From assembly GCA_037074615.1 (NCBI GenBank), contig CM073551.1:16243750-16307749 (forward strand): a DNA stretch of 64,000 nucleotides. The letters run 5' to 3'. The first letter of the stretch is position 1. Each line of letters begins with the position of its first letter. Made by a program: the position numbers and the translations under genes. This document shows positions 1 to 12,834 of the stretch, in pieces. The stretch comes from Leucaena leucocephala (Eukaryota > Streptophyta > Magnoliopsida > Fabales > Fabaceae). The notes beneath the pieces were generated by a model that did not search any database, was not told the origin of the DNA, and worked only from the letters and a program-made list of their open reading frames with translations.

Positions 1-874
1 ATCTAGACATGTTTTAGATTCAATGAATCTGGACATCATAGCTCGTGTTGGGCTATTTTGTGTGTAACCCTGTAGGCCCATATGAAGTTAGTAGTGGGCC
101 AGTTACTATACTGACCCACAAGTCGTAAGCGGTCTCTAACAAGACATTACGACTACCCAAATCATATGAGGATCGATAAATGATGTAATCTTTCATACAA
201 CCATATCACGTCCCTTTTGTCACACGATATTTTGGTCATGGATGAGGCATGGAGAACGTCATCCTCCTGTTCCTGACCATTACTTTCTCGATCCCTGAGT
301 AGTCTGACTATAGAAATGGAACTACCTTTCCATTACAGTATGGCCATACATTTCTCAGACTCACTCATCGAGGGGCCTAGTAATATCTCTCTACGAATAT
401 GAGGGACAAATTCCATCTTGACCATTCACATTCCTCCACATGAAAAACCACTAAGCCCGAGCATAGCCTTTATGATCACTCGGTCAAAAGTGACTTTTGA
501 CTAGGTCAAAGCTGAGCATTTGTCATGTAGAAATCAATGATGATCTCAGGTCAAAGGGCATAGTGACATGGCTTGTACATGAGAGAAGCTTATGACTTGA
601 CCCATGTAGCTCTCTCATAGCGGGTCGATCCAACACCCTGTACTCTTACATGTGCCTATAACTTTAATTTATATCTCTATATATCTTCAAAGTCATACTG
701 GTCTTATTTCATCCGAATAGATGACCGACCAAGGACATTTAGGATAAGATCATGAGTTATCCAAGGATGGTCATCACAATAAACATGCAAATAATGTGAT
801 AACATAATTAATAAATTCATAAATCAACAATATTCATAATACAATGATTGACCCCTGGGGCACAATTTCCAACA
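1..874 (-). mobile_element. Partial LTR of a Copia-type retrotransposon, reading on the minus strand
   Basis: On the minus strand the segment begins TGTTGGAAATTGTGCCCC at 874, the usual opening of a plant Copia LTR (TG...CA boundary). It continues as non-coding AT-rich DNA to the window edge. No open frame or gag-pol similarity is visible. The other LTR end and the internal region lie outside the window, so it could be a complete element, a truncated copy or a solo LTR. The call rests on the terminal motif only. Confidence 0.45.
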
Positions 875-1192
875 GACAGTTAACTAGAGAACTGCCGTGG
901 AAAGTCTACAATTAACAGCGATTTACAACCGCCATTAAAAGTAAAACATCAGAGTAAAAAATAATGTGACAACGGAGTACAGTTAACGGCAGTTGATTTA
1001 GTAACTGCTGTTAAAAGTAACACTTTTCATAGAGTTTTTTGATTAAAAAAATGCTGTGAGAAGTGTTCTTTTGACGACGGTTAAAAAGCATCGTTAAAGT
1101 GTGTACTTATTACATAGGTAGAATTTACACCGCTCATAAAATCACCGTTAAACGCTATTTTTAACCACCTTTAAAGGCCTTTTTCAATAGTG
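875..1192. mobile_element. Terminal fragment of a CACTA (En/Spm) transposon
   Basis: The segment holds many degenerate copies of a motif of the kind taacggcggtt / aaccgccatta in both orientations (for example near 915, 975, 1075 and 1140). It ends at 1192 with GGCCTTTTTCAATAGTG, whose complement CACTATTGAAAAAGGCC is a CACTA-type terminus. Subterminal repeat arrays next to a CACTA end are the hallmark of this superfamily. The other side is cut off by the LTR ending at 874, so only one end remains. No coding sequence is seen. Confidence 0.5.
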
Positions 1193-1384
1193 ATCGAACT
1201 ACAAATTCAAACTACTCAATAAGACAATTACATATTTACATTACTTCAAAATGATGAAAAACTTTAATATTGATGCAATTAAAACTAAAGGACTAAACTG
1301 AAACTCCTACAAACTAGAGGAATAAAAAATATATTTAGGCATGTAATAAGCTTTCACGATATTTTTGAAACCTTCAAATTAATA

Positions 1385-1535
1385 CTCCCTCTATTCCTAA
1401 TTATAAGAGTTAGATGTGGGTTAGATTTATTTCTAAATATAATATCACAATCCACTTTGCCTCTCAGAATAGATCATATATTATTTAATCTATCCAAATT
1501 ATTTAAATAGATCATATAATTAGGAATAGAGGTAG
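1385..1535. mobile_element. Stowaway-like MITE (Tc1/Mariner)
   Basis: A 151-bp element has near-perfect terminal inverted repeats, CTCCCTCTATTCCTAATTAT on the left and its complement (one mismatch) on the right. It is flanked by the TA target duplication (1383-1384 and 1536-1537). TIR sequence, size and TA target all fit Stowaway MITEs. It lies about 340 bp beyond the YABBY stop codon, possibly in or near that gene's 3' flank. Confidence 0.85.
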
Positions 1536-1870
1536 TAATTATTATCTTCAAGAAAATGTGGCACCTAAGCAAAGGTTTCATGGTTTTTTTTTTTCAAAAA
1601 AAATATCTTCATGAGGTTTCTAACATTATATATAATGTCATTGGAGGTGGCATCATTAGCTTTTCAGAAAATTAAAGCCTACTTATTTTCATAGAAACCA
1701 AAGGATATATGAATCCTCTTCCATCCACAATTCTTAATATAAGGTAACAGCTTTGAACACTACGGATCATCACGAGATCATTAACATAAATTCATAAGTC
1801 AAAGAGCATATATAGTTCCTTACTTAGAAAGATAAGAGTGCTAGAAAACCCTAAATGACGATTATCACTT

Positions 1871-3800
1871 CTAAAATGGGGAGACCCCTACGTTTGCTGG
1901 AGCGAAAAACCCATCTTTCATAAGCACGTCCTCTCCTTCCTACACCCATAAATATTAGAACTTATTAGAAACCCTGAAAAATAAAGAATATTGGTTCTCT
2001 AAAGTGTCGCATAAATGAAAAATAGAGATGTATGCAAAATAGTAGGCTTCAATTTTGATATGTTGGTTCAAAAAACAATTAGGATAAAATAGTATCCAAC
2101 ACTCTATGATGTTATTTTTCTAATGCTACCAGCACTCTAATATTGTTTATAGTACATCTAACACCCTAAATTATAAATAAGATTAGGTTGTTGAATGTAA
2201 CAAAAAAATAACATTAGGTGGTGCTGGATGCATTAAAAAAATAATATTAGGATGTTGGATATGCTATAAATAAGATTAAAAGTGGGATGCTACTGAAAAA
2301 ATAACGTTAGGATGCTAGATGTTACCTTATGTAAAAAGAAATATGACTATAATTTAACGTCTATTTATCTCCATGCTAAAATTATTTTTGGATGTTATAA
2401 TTCAAAAGATAATATATTTTTTCTCTTTTTTTTGGGTTAATTTGTTGTGTCAGAAGAAAAGAAGAAAATTAAAATAAGGCAGCTAGGGTTTTGAGTAGTA
2501 CCTGGCGGACATTAGCTTTCTTCACGGGTTGATGATCAGGCATCAGTCCGAAGTGGATATGGGGGAAATGGGCCCACTGAAAGACACCAGTCATCCGCAC
2601 CATAAAACAAAAAGTTTAAACCCCCAAGAAGATTAAAAAAAAAAAACACTTTCCATTTGAAAAAAATAATACTTTTCATCAAAAGAATAATTTATTTGAA
2701 GTAAATCATTGAGATAATTGATTTCAAAGTTTAATTTTTAATAAAAATAATTTCAACAAATATAAATCATTAATTCAATGTACAGCTAGATTTTAAAAAA
2801 ATAAATTTCCTTTTTTTGTAAAAAACTTAAAAAAATTCATATATATCCAAAATTGAAAGGATGGTCTAGAAAAGTTATATATATTCATTTTTTGAAAACA
2901 ATTATATCCGTAATCAAACAGCTATATGGAAATAAAAATTCAGAAGTTTAAAGGAAATACATATAGAATTAATATTAATATTCTAATAAAGTAAAAATGC
3001 TCTTGGATCTCACATTCTTTGCCGCAGCACTGAAAGCCTCTCTGTGGCTTATATCAGGATTCCCAGCTTTGATACGTTGGATCTCGTCCCTACAATTTGC
3101 GTGATGTTAACTAAAGAGTCATTCACAAATCCGTATGCGATCAGCAAAACCTAATTAATCTTTTTTCTTTCTGTAATACATTTTCGTCACATTATCCTCA
3201 TTTCAGGTCTTTGGTTCAAGTAGTGAAAATCTTTTTGACGAAAACATATTTCAATCTATTACTTCTCTGATCCTTCATCTATTATTTCTCGTGATTTTTT
3301 TAAAACATATTTTTCATCTTTTTTAACTTCCCCTTCCAGGGAGTATCTTTATAATTTAAAATAAAATTAATAAATATATTAAATAGGTCATATATTTAGA
3401 TTAAGACTAACTTTAGAATTAACTCGTATATTAAAGAAAGTTATCCCTTTATTATTGTTGTTGTTTAACAATGATTTGAAGTAATTCGTAATTTGCTGAT
3501 AAGCATACGTAGTCAAGATTAAAAATAATAAATGACATGAAAACTTACTTGATGAAGCGATTGTAAGCAGATGGAACTCTCTGTCTCTTCTCTGGAGCTG
3601 GACATGCACAACACAGACACATTGCACATCAATCCCCACACAAACATTAATATCACATCGCTGACCTTTTTATCTAATCTCTCTCTCTCTCTCTCTTCTC
3701 AATCTCCCCTTTATCATTACCTCATCATTATATCTCTAACAATCACAATCTCCATGGATTCATCACTATATTCTCGGGAGAGGAATCGTGCATGCGTTTG

Positions 3801-3836
<36 letters not shown>

Positions 3837-5177
3837 TTAATTAGTGTGTGCATGGAAGAAAAGACATACAAAGACATAAAGGATATTTCAAAAGAAAGAG
3901 CATCAGTTTATTGATTTGCATCTTTTATGCTAGAAGCTTAAACATCAATCATGCACTTTGAATGTGCTGGAGGCTTAATTTTTAGAATCAATTTAATTTA
4001 AGAACTCATTAAAGCTTGCTTTGAGGAAGAGTTCAGGGGAAGAAAAAAAGCAAGGAATGAGAAAAATGTGATGAAGAATCCTCTTTCTCATGTATGTAAG
4101 CCACTTGAAGCATGTAAACCAAAACCCTTTCAGACACAGTTCACTGTTTCAGATTGACAAGTGACTTTTGTTGGGGAAACAAACTTTGGCTTACTTTTTC
4201 TGTCCATTTCTTAATTGGTCACTATAAAGCTTAAGATTAAAGGGTACCCATTGATCAGCAGATTGTTTCCCCTCTTTTTCTAACTTTTCTTCGGTGGCAT
4301 CAGAAGAAGAATCTCTGAATACCCACCCGCTGTTAAATAGAAAAAGGAAAACAAAGAAAGAAAAAAGAAAATCAAAGAAATTAATTACAGAAATTAAAAT
4401 CCTCACGTCTGTTAGCCGGTGGAGGCTTAGGGATTTCCTCAGGTCGTGCTCGCATAGTGCTCATAGTCATAACAGAATCATTTGGGTTATTCTGTAGCTG
4501 ATTCATCACCATATTTGATGAAGGTGCACTTCGAATATCCTCCTGCAAATTATTGAATTGTATTAAACCGAATGCTCAGTGACATTATATTTTTCCGTAG
4601 TTCAATAGTTTTCAGTTCTCAATAGCTTAAGAAAAAGAGATCTTGTAAAACGCATCAATTGTAGACCTGAAAGAAATGTCAGCAGATTAGGCACATCACT
4701 TTATTAGAGAGAGAGAGAGAGAGAGAGAACATACAGTAAGTATTAATACTTCAAGAAGAGCATTTTAATTTACAGAATGATAAAATAAAAACCCTAGATT
4801 CGATTATACCAGAAGATTTTGGGGGGTGAAGAAGGAGTGCCCAAGATGATGAAGCTGATGATTGGCAGAAGGAAGAAGCAGGCCACGCATATTGACAGAG
4901 AGAAGGTTGGTGCAATGGCCACATCGTACAGTGACGGTCTTGAACAAACTGGAGCAAGGAACACTCACCTAAACGGGAAAGAAAAAACAAGAAAATTATT
5001 AGGGCAAATATACCTATAAAGAAGAAGAAGAATGGGTGTGTGTGTGCGTGGGTATGTGTATATATATACCGCGAGGACAGTGTCACAGAAGTCGCAATGG
5101 ACATAACAGAGCTGGTCGGAGGGAGAGAGGAGGTGCTGCTGGTCCGGTGAAAAGGAGGCAGTGGAAGAGGCGGACAT
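1871..5177 (-). CDS. YAB1: YABBY transcription factor, FIL/YAB1-like (seven exons)
   Basis: Seven exons were assembled on the minus strand: 5177-5070, 4968-4810, 4542-4407, 3597-3549, 3089-3014, 2576-2502 and 1939-1871. All introns are GT-AG. The joined frame has 224 codons including TAG, giving 223 residues with no internal stop. The C2C2 zinc finger has Cys28, Cys31, Cys52 and Cys55 (LCYVHCDFC, VRCGHC). The HMG-like YABBY domain spans about residues 135-188 (PPEKRQRVPSAYNRFIK, SHREAFSAAAKNWAHFPHI). The C-terminus (MKDGFFAPANVGVSPF) matches the FIL/YAB3 class. Known FIL proteins are nuclear factors for abaxial fate and lateral-organ growth. The first ATG starts MSASSTASF before the finger, as expected in this clade. 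The 809-bp intron 3 is the longest. The gene looks intact. The clade call rests on the C-terminal motif and the NLLSVNMRG segment; YAB3-like is the alternative. Confidence 0.93.
3678..3832. repeat. Two (CT)n microsatellites in YABBY intron 3
   Basis: Runs of CT lie at about 3678-3695 and 3805-3832. Both are inside intron 3 of the YABBY gene and do not touch its splice sites. They are likely length-variable simple repeats. Confidence 0.9.
4706..4728. repeat. (GA)n microsatellite in YABBY intron 2
   Basis: About eleven GA units sit between exons 2 and 3 of the YABBY gene. This is a simple sequence repeat with no sign of function. Confidence 0.9.
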
Positions 5178-5425
5178 GTTTGTTTCTCCTTTTGTGTGTT
5201 GTGTGTGTGATTGATTGATTAGAGGACTCTCTCTCTCTTTCTTTCTCTCAGATTCTTTGATTTGATTGATGGGATTGACTTCTCAGAGAGAAGGGGGGGG
5301 GGGTTGGTGAAAGAGAGATGATGAAGTTTCTCTCGCTGTGAATGAATCTGGTGTGAGTGTGTTTGAGAGGTCTGGTCTTTGTTGAATGTTGAGAGAGAGA
5401 GAGAGAGACGCCTATATTCCCACAA
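5178..5425 (-). promoter_or_regulatory. CT-rich 5' leader and possible core promoter of the YABBY gene
   Basis: Upstream of the YABBY ATG, the minus strand is very pyrimidine-rich (CT runs complementary to the GA tracts at 5391-5408 and near 5221-5240). A TATA-like GGAATATAGG lies at about 5411-5420. CT-rich leaders and Y-patches are common at plant promoters. The transcription start cannot be placed from sequence alone, so the boundary is approximate. Confidence 0.35.
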
Positions 5426-5444
5426 AAGTAATTGCGGATTCAAT

Positions 5445-6047
5445 AGGCCTGGAAAGTTGTTGCCCCTATCTCTCTTTTATCGTTTTAGTTTTTGAAGTAC
5501 TAAATATATTGATGACAAATAAAAAAAGTACAAAATTTATGTATGTGTACTCAAGAAAATACATTTTTATTTAATTTTTAAGAATCTGCATATTTTTTGT
5601 GAAAATTAAGAGCTTGCTATACGAATTATATATAATCGTGCTGTGCTGTATTATTACAACTTAAGATAGATTGTGTGCATTAAGAGAAGAGTTTAAGAAA
5701 TAGGATTTACTGTTCATGACTAGTGATATGGTAAATAAATTTTCTACATTTAGCAAATTTTTTGATCAACCATATTTAACAAATTTATGAAATGGATTTA
5801 AGATTGAACAAGTGATTTTTAATTTCAGCCGTGGCATGTTTATAAATATTAGCATGGTCGAAAACTTAACAAAACTATAATAAATGTATTTTTTATTACA
5901 AGAAATCATTTCCATATTGAAAGAAAGTTTGTTCGCATATATTTTCAGAACATAAGAATGGGGCATGTAATTTGAAGGATCTTTTTCTGGATTTTTTACT
6001 ACATTTTTAATTAAATTTTTAGTTCAAATTATCTCAATTTTTATGTG
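5445..6047. other. AT-rich intergenic DNA upstream of the YABBY gene
   Basis: No convincing gene or element is seen. The open frames here are short and low-complexity. Some of this interval may belong to the YABBY promoter. Confidence 0.4.
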
Positions 6048-6300
6048 AGGAAAATGTAATTTTTAATTCCTAAATTTTCTCCCAGATTCAATATCTAAAC
6101 TTTAATTTAAAAAAAAACTCACTTTTTGTAGCTTATTGAGTAAAAGAATTATAATGATTGACTTGTTTCTGGTTAAAAACTATAAGGATTGATTTATTTT
6201 ACACCAAGAAATTATAGGGACTAAATCATTTCAAGTCAAAACTCACGGATTAAATTAATAGTTGAGGACAAATTTAGGAACTAATAATTATATTTCCCCT
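6048..6300. mobile_element. MITE-like element with about 40-bp inverted ends
   Basis: The left end (gaggaaaatgtaatttttaa, then ttcctaaattttctcc) matches the complement of the right end (aggggaaatataattattag, then ttcctaaatttgtcct) over roughly 40 bp with several mismatches. There is no coding capacity and I could not find a clear target duplication, so the superfamily is unknown. The body contains phrases such as gggactaaatcatttcaagt that are typical of old non-autonomous plant DNA elements. Confidence 0.42.
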
Positions 6301-7352
6301 GTTATATTTATCATTCTCATTCCTTATAATCCAATGGAATTCAATTTTTCAATAATCAAATAAAATTTTAACAACTAAATCAAATTGACAATATTGATAG
6401 AAGCTCTTGTCAGTTAATCAAATAGTTAGGGGGCCAAAAATCACATCCCTTGTATATATAGCAACTTAGTTGCGGAAGAAGTCTTCTATTTGCCCAATTA
6501 CCTCGGGAGAGATGATAATCTTTGCGCTCAGCCAAGCCTATTCTCATAAACGAAAAAGTGTAGTTTCAACATAAAATTTGTGAACATATATGCTTTGTTA
6601 ATGATCTAAATTAAAGAACTTTTGTGTACGCAAATATATGCGTTTTTCTTCAGTGGATGTCTTTAGTTTATTTTAGTTGAAGTGGTCCATCACTTTGTGA
6701 TATCATAGCTAAAAGCTAGCTGTTATAGTCTGAGATTACAATTACCTTGTAGAGGGAAAAATTGAATACACATTATGTAAATTACTGTATCATGAGTTAT
6801 AAGAATCATTCAAACCCGATTTTTTAATTTATAATGCTATTATTACTGCATTCAGTTTGATAAATTTTAAGTATGTCTTAAAAAAAATAGGTCAATAAAA
6901 TTAAAAGGAAAATTAGGTTTTGATCATACCAGACTTACTACTACAAATATAATCCAGTCTCATACCAGATATCCCAATGAGAGCAAGAAATTGGCTTAAA
7001 AATACATTACAACTCCCAATGTCCTAAGTCTAGAGAGTTTGTGTAGTCATCTAGGGTCTAAAACAAACTCTAATTATCTAGCATAAATATGATAGTTCAC
7101 TTATTACAGACTATTCATATCATATTAAATTCAATCCATAGCAGCACATTCTTTTTGTACTAATTAATTATTTGAAATTATCTATGTATAATTTATTAAC
7201 TAATCAATCTAATAATTCAAAAATTATAATCTAAAATCCATAAATGAAATATTATCTTTTTTTAAAAGAAAATGTACCTAAATTTTCTAATAGTGGCGTG
7301 ACGACAATGGAGCTTTTTGATCCAATCAGAAGCATAAGCAAATTATTATAGA
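6301..7352. other. Intergenic DNA without recognisable features
   Basis: AT-rich sequence. A segment at about 6460-6560 is less AT-rich and has a short open stretch on the minus strand, but I recognise no protein in it. No transposon ends were found. Confidence 0.35.
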
Positions 7353-7727
7353 CTAAAGTACACATTTATTCGTTTATATTTATATTGTTTTATTATAATC
7401 AATTAAATTTAAAAAGTATATTTTAAATTATTTAAATTTAACATTGTTAACCTCATTTAAGGGAGAATGCTGATTCACAAACTTAAGGGATGACTCCGCA
7501 ACTAAATGTTGATAAAATATGTTTATATTTTAATCTTTTAAAATCATGTTATATCTTATCTTAAATAATTAAAATTGAGATATGTTTTGTCAGCATTTAA
7601 TTGCTAAGTTATCAGCAATTTTTGTTAGTAGAGTTAACAGTGCTAAGTTTAATAAACTAAAAATATACTTTTTAAATTTAAGAAATCAAAATAAAACTTG
7701 ACAAAAATATGAAGGATAAATGTATTA
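7353..7727. mobile_element. Fold-back (long inverted repeat) element
   Basis: About 97 bp at 7353-7450 aligns with the complement of 7629-7727, sharing blocks such as aaatttaaaaagtatattt and gttaac. The similarity continues inward on both sides toward a centre near 7540, so almost the whole 375 bp can fold on itself. No protein is encoded. This fits a fold-back or long-TIR MITE. The exact ends and target duplication are unclear because the arms have diverged. Confidence 0.58.
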
Positions 7728-7989
7728 TTTTTTCTTTTACATTTGAAATATTATTTGAGCATGAAAAGATCAATTTTATCCATTTTTTCACTAATTTCTG
7801 TATGTTTTGATACAATATTTTTTATTATTTTAGGATATTTTATGGGTTTTTAATTGGACTGATTATCATTACAAAAAAATTGATAGCTGCAGAGGGTATG
7901 TAATTGGACCGATTATTTAATTTGTTACAATTTATAATTAAAATTTTATGAGTTTGAATAATATAATTTATTTTTAAATTATACTTTGT

Positions 7990-9410
7990 AGACGATCAAG
8001 GGATTAGGTCTACTAGCAAGATGACAGTTATAGACGTCTCTATAATAACGAGGGGCCGTGTGATCGTGCCAGTAAACCGTATGGATTAACCAATACAACA
8101 AGGGGTCAGCTATACAACAAATACCTACGGTTGATGGCAAAGGAGTGGACATGTTTTCCTATCAACAAGAAGGATTGGCGAGTGATGGAAGCGTTGATTA
8201 AGGACAGATCTTAGGAGCTGAAAAAGGTAATTAATTTTAAACCTACATCGGCTATTTAAATGAATGAATCTTTTCTTGAAAATGAACATGTAATTTACTT
8301 AATTGCAAAGTAAGTTTGTGGTAGAAGAGCTTATGCGGGGGAATACCCTCAAAAAGCTTGCAGAGGGATTGGAGGAATACGAGGCTGACCCTATTTCATA
8401 GATGAGTGGTGATGGGACGCGGAGTAAGGAGGATATAGGGAATGATGTGACCGATGATGTCCCTACGCAAATTAAAGGGAGTTTGTTAGATCGTAGGTTA
8501 CACCGGAGGTTAGGGTATGGATTTATTTAATTAAGAACAAAATATTTAATATTTTGTCGAATTGACTAACCATATATGCAATATGTTTCAAGAAGCATCC
8601 CAGAGAGGTGTCACCAGCATCAGTCACTAGACTATGCGGCATAGGGGTGACTCGAGACCTTTCTCGGTTGCTTACGCTAAAATTATAAGTAAAGAAATTA
8701 TTAGATGTTATTAACTATTTATTTATAATTTAATATTTACATATTTCTTTATAATTAACTTTTAGGAGAAGAGGGTCATGGCAGAGCAAGGATACACGCC
8801 TACCAAAGGCGAGATTTGGCCTGAGCTGTATAAGCCTCGAGATGAGACTATGCATCGGAGGGAGTTGAAGAAGTTGATGTATGTATTTAATTGTTATAAT
8901 TTAATATTTTTATAAATAATTAATATTTTTTAATTCGTTTACTTTTTCCAATTGTTTTGACAGGCGCGAATGATTCAGATTGATGCAGAGATACGAGAGT
9001 CACAGGAGTCTACCTTGGATCCTATAGCATCACTGCTAGAGGCCTGTGGCTGACCTTAGCACCCCGGTAGAATCATGGGACTTGGCCTTGGTCCCACACC
9101 AATGATACTAAGACAGTCTTCGAGTGCTCCCAGCCTATCTAGCTCTCATTCACAAGCTGCATTGGGACAGACGAGCGTAGGAGTTAGGCGCTAAAGCGAA
9201 GTATCTATAGACGAGCTTCGAGACGAGGTCAAACACGAGATACAGGAGCAGATGTGGACCATGCAATCGTAGGTGGCGAGTGCGGTGTAGTCTATTTAAA
9301 GCCAGGTGGATGCATTCCTTAAGGCCATCTTCACACAAATTCTTGGTGCCACAACAGGCACCACCAGATTTGAATGAGGATATGCAGGATGATGCACATA
9401 ATCCCTGAGT
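7990..9410 (+). pseudogene. TNPA-like protein of CACTA (plant transposase Ptta/En/Spm family), decayed
   Basis: Exon-like blocks in shifting plus-strand frames read RASKPYGLTNTTRGQLYNKY (about 8060-8130), SKFVVEELMRGNTLKKLAEG (8310-8370), MRHRGDSRPFSVAYAKI (8630-8685), GEIWPELYKPRDETMHRREL (8810-8870) and MIQIDAEIRESQESTLDPIA (8970-9030). This order and wording are those of the second protein of plant CACTA elements, which binds subterminal repeats in the characterised En/Spm TNPA. Introns with GT-AG borders separate the blocks (for example a donor after 8229). Several in-frame stops are present (near 8210 and 8400), so no protein can be made. Confidence 0.72.
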
Positions 9411-9599
9411 TGATTTCTGTACTTTTTTTAAAACTTTGTTATTAGTTATAGTTTATTTCACAAAGTTTGGATATTATGAATTTAATTTTATAAATTTTAG
9501 CTTGTTTAATTATTTCACAAATTTTAGTGTATTTCACAAATTGTAGTTTAATTTCACAAATTTTAGTTTAATCCATTTACAAAATTTCAATTTGTTGTT

Positions 9600-9925
9600 T
9601 TGTCACTTTTGTAGCGGTTACAAACCGCTATAAAGTTATGATTTTCAAAATCAAATTTCCCTCCAGCCTATGCCATTTTAAGCGGTTTACAACCACTGCA
9701 AATGTTTAAATTTGAAATTCAAAATTCCTTCCAGCCTGAGAGGTGCCTCTGACATTTTGTAGCGGTTACCAACGGCTACAAATGTGCAAATTTCAAATTT
9801 CAAATTCCCTCCAGTGCTCTCACATTTTATAGAGCTTACTAACCGCTGTAAAGTTCCAGAACAATATAATTTGACCGTTGTGTAACTTTGTAGGAGTTTG
9901 TATAACCGCTACAAATTTTTTACTG
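9600..9925. repeat. Block of CACTA subterminal-type repeats between the two CACTA genes
   Basis: There are at least six copies of a motif like tgtagcggtt-n-aaccgctacaa (for example at about 9611, 9678, 9757, 9828 and 9900), alternating with A/T-rich spacers such as caaatttcaaattc. The unit is the same as the terminal repeats at 16960-17940, but here it sits internally, downstream of the TNPA-like gene and upstream of tnp2. An equivalent block occurs at the same relative place in the nested copy (12835-13165). Confidence 0.75.
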
Positions 9926-12834
9926 TTACAATTCGTCCTTATATGGGGTGAAACTTTAGTTTAACTTCATAATAACTTCTAATAGAGCTTTTACTCTAAC
10001 ATGTTCTCCAGATCACTGCTATAATAATAATGGAAAATACTTGGATCAATGTGCCATGTACACCTAGCGATATCTAGCTGGACTAAACTCTCTTGGATTT
10101 TGTATTCAATAATGCATCGGTCAATGATAAGATTCAATGTTGATGCACTATATATAGTTTCAACAAGTGGCATCCAAGAAATATTGTTAGGGACCATTTG
10201 ATTATTAAGGCCTTCCCACCAAATTATGTCATTTGGACTCTACATGGGGAGCAACCTGATATGATTGCTGAGCAACTTCAGTTATATCATGAATGGGAGT
10301 TCGAATGGACATACCTGATGTCGTGAATGATGCGGTGCATGATGCATTCAATATTTATGAAGGTGACACTCCTGACGAAGTATAAGGCCCTGAGCCAAAG
10401 TTCAAGAGGAATAATACTGCTCAAGAATTTTTTAAACTGATGAATAAAGTTGATAAACCTCTGTATTATGAGTGTACAAGGTATTCTAAGTTATCCTTCT
10501 TGATAAAAATGTATCATATTAAATGCTTGTGTAGTATCACAGACAAGGCCATGTCCATGCTATTGGAATTTCTCAGAGATGCTTTCCCTGAAGCTCTATT
10601 CCTGCTGTCTTTTTATGAAGCAAAAAAGATTATTAACAAGCTTGGATTGAACTACAACAAGATTGATGCATGCCCAAATGACTATGTGTTGAACTGGGGA
10701 AAGGATGTGAATAGGGAGATTTGTAAGTGTTGTAAGACATCTCGGTACAAGATAGTGCAGAAAGGGAAGAAACAAAAGAAGAAACCTGAAAAATTCTTCG
10801 ATGTTATTTGTTAATTTAATTTGTTACTTAATTTTTCTTTGGTTAATAAATAATAGTTTGAATTCTTAGGTACTTCCTATTGAAGCTGAGGTTACAGCAA
10901 ATGTATATGTCATAAAAAATGGTGGAGCATATAGGGTGGCATGTTCTTAAGCAGAATGCAGATGAGAAGCTAAGACATCCACGGAATTTGGAGGCCTGGA
11001 AGGCATTCGACTCAATTCCCAGATTTTGCCCGTGATCCAAGAAATGTCTGTCTTACTTTGGTGATTGATGGTTTGACCCATTCAAAAATATGAGCACCAC
11101 CTATAGTATCTGTCTGATTGTGCTAATTCTATACAATTTCCTACCTTGGATGTGCATGAAGCAGAGCTCATTTTTGCTTTCCATGATCATCCATAGAAAG
11201 AAAGCATCAGAAAATGATATAGACATGTACCTACAGTCGTTGATACAAGAGTTGATAGACCTGTGGGTGGATGGCGTCGAGACGTATGACTGATATGAGA
11301 AGCATCTATTCAATCTCCGTGCAGCGTTGATGTGGATAAAAAGTAATTTTCTGGGTTTGAAAACTTTGTCTTGCTGGAACGTGTATACTGGGTTGGAATT
11401 TCTTAAGTGCAACTTCAAAACTGTATCATTTCGCCTTTCACATAGTCAAAAGTGGTGTTTTTTTGAAATCAGCGTTTCCTCGATTCCAAACACATATTTA
11501 GATTGCAACGGATCTGCTTTGATGGGAAACAAGAAAATAGAGATCCTCTGACCACTTTGTTTGGTATGAACATATTTTGGCAGTTAGAAGATGTTGATGT
11601 CGAGTTTGGCAAGAATATAGAGGATCCTAAGTGACCAGGACGACGATCTCATGGGACATCTGATGGTCAGCCTATAGAGTGGCGTAAGAGAAGTATCTTC
11701 TTTACTCTGCCTTATTGAAAACATAATTTGATACGCCACAGTTTGGATGTTATGCATATTAAGAAAAATATGTGTGATAATGTACTATATACGTTGCTCA
11801 ATGAGCCTGGAAAGTCCAAAGATCATCTCACAGCTAGGAAAGATTTCCGTACTTGGCACTACAAAAAAAACTAAAAGCTGCAACGTTTAATTAGTAACAG
11901 TTTGTCTTAATTAACCGCTACAAAAAAAACATTCTTTTAGAAACCTATATATACCCCAAGCCTTCATTTCAAAGTTTTGCCATTTGTGAGTAGCGAAGTT
12001 CTGCAGAATTGTGATCAAAACTCTTACTTGATGTGAATACCGAGATTTTAGTCCACTTTTGAGGTACGGATAGAAATTTTACTTACGTAGTTTATTTATT
12101 TAAAAAGTTGAGTTATTTATTTCATTTAGTTATATTTTAATTATAGCTTCTTCTTTAGTGTTGTTTAACTGTTTATTTAACGTAATTTAGATGGTTAGGT
12201 GGATTAGGAATATTTTTTGACTAGCAATATTTTTAATATGTTGGACTTTATTTTTCTTTGTTAATAGGTAATATAAATTGGACTATGAGTACCTGTATGA
12301 CTATGAATACTGGTTGGAGTACTTTAATTTTTTAATATGTTGGACTTAAGAGTGATGTTTGACTATGAATATTTTTATCTGTTAATTAGGATTGTGATTA
12401 GGAATATTTTACAAAGTTTAATATTTTGATTCTTGAATTATGATTTTTTTCAGTAAATTGGACATTATTTATATATTGATTAGTAATATGGATTAGAAAT
12501 TTTTTTATTCATATTTATTTAATATTTTTTCATGTTTTCATTTTAAATAGAATGAGTAGTCAACATGGTAAGAAGCCGATAGATGAGACTTATAGACCTA
12601 GCCTTAGCTAGAGTGCTAGTGATACAAGATGATGCACAATATCCCTAGGTAGATTTTTATATATATTTTTTTAAAAACATTGTTATTACTTACATATTTT
12701 GGATATTATGAATTTAAATATATAAATTTTATTTTATTTAATGATTTCACAAATTTTAGTTTAGCTCACAAAATTTAGTGTATTTTGTTTAATTTCATAA
12801 ATTTTAATTCAATTATATTTAAAAAGCTACAAAG

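Noticed and set aside
3388..3639. 83-codon minus-strand open frame over YABBY exon 4
   Set aside because: It uses a frame different from the exon (3597-3549) and runs into intron DNA, so it is a shadow.
4751..5104. 117-codon minus-strand open frame
   Set aside because: It reads through exon 2 of the YABBY gene and the flanking introns in a shifted frame. The true exon is 4968-4810 in the YABBY frame.
6935..6960. CTACTACAAATATAA as the missing left end of the outer CACTA
   Set aside because: It lacks the initial CAC, has no subterminal repeats after it, and its flank does not match the right-side TAT.
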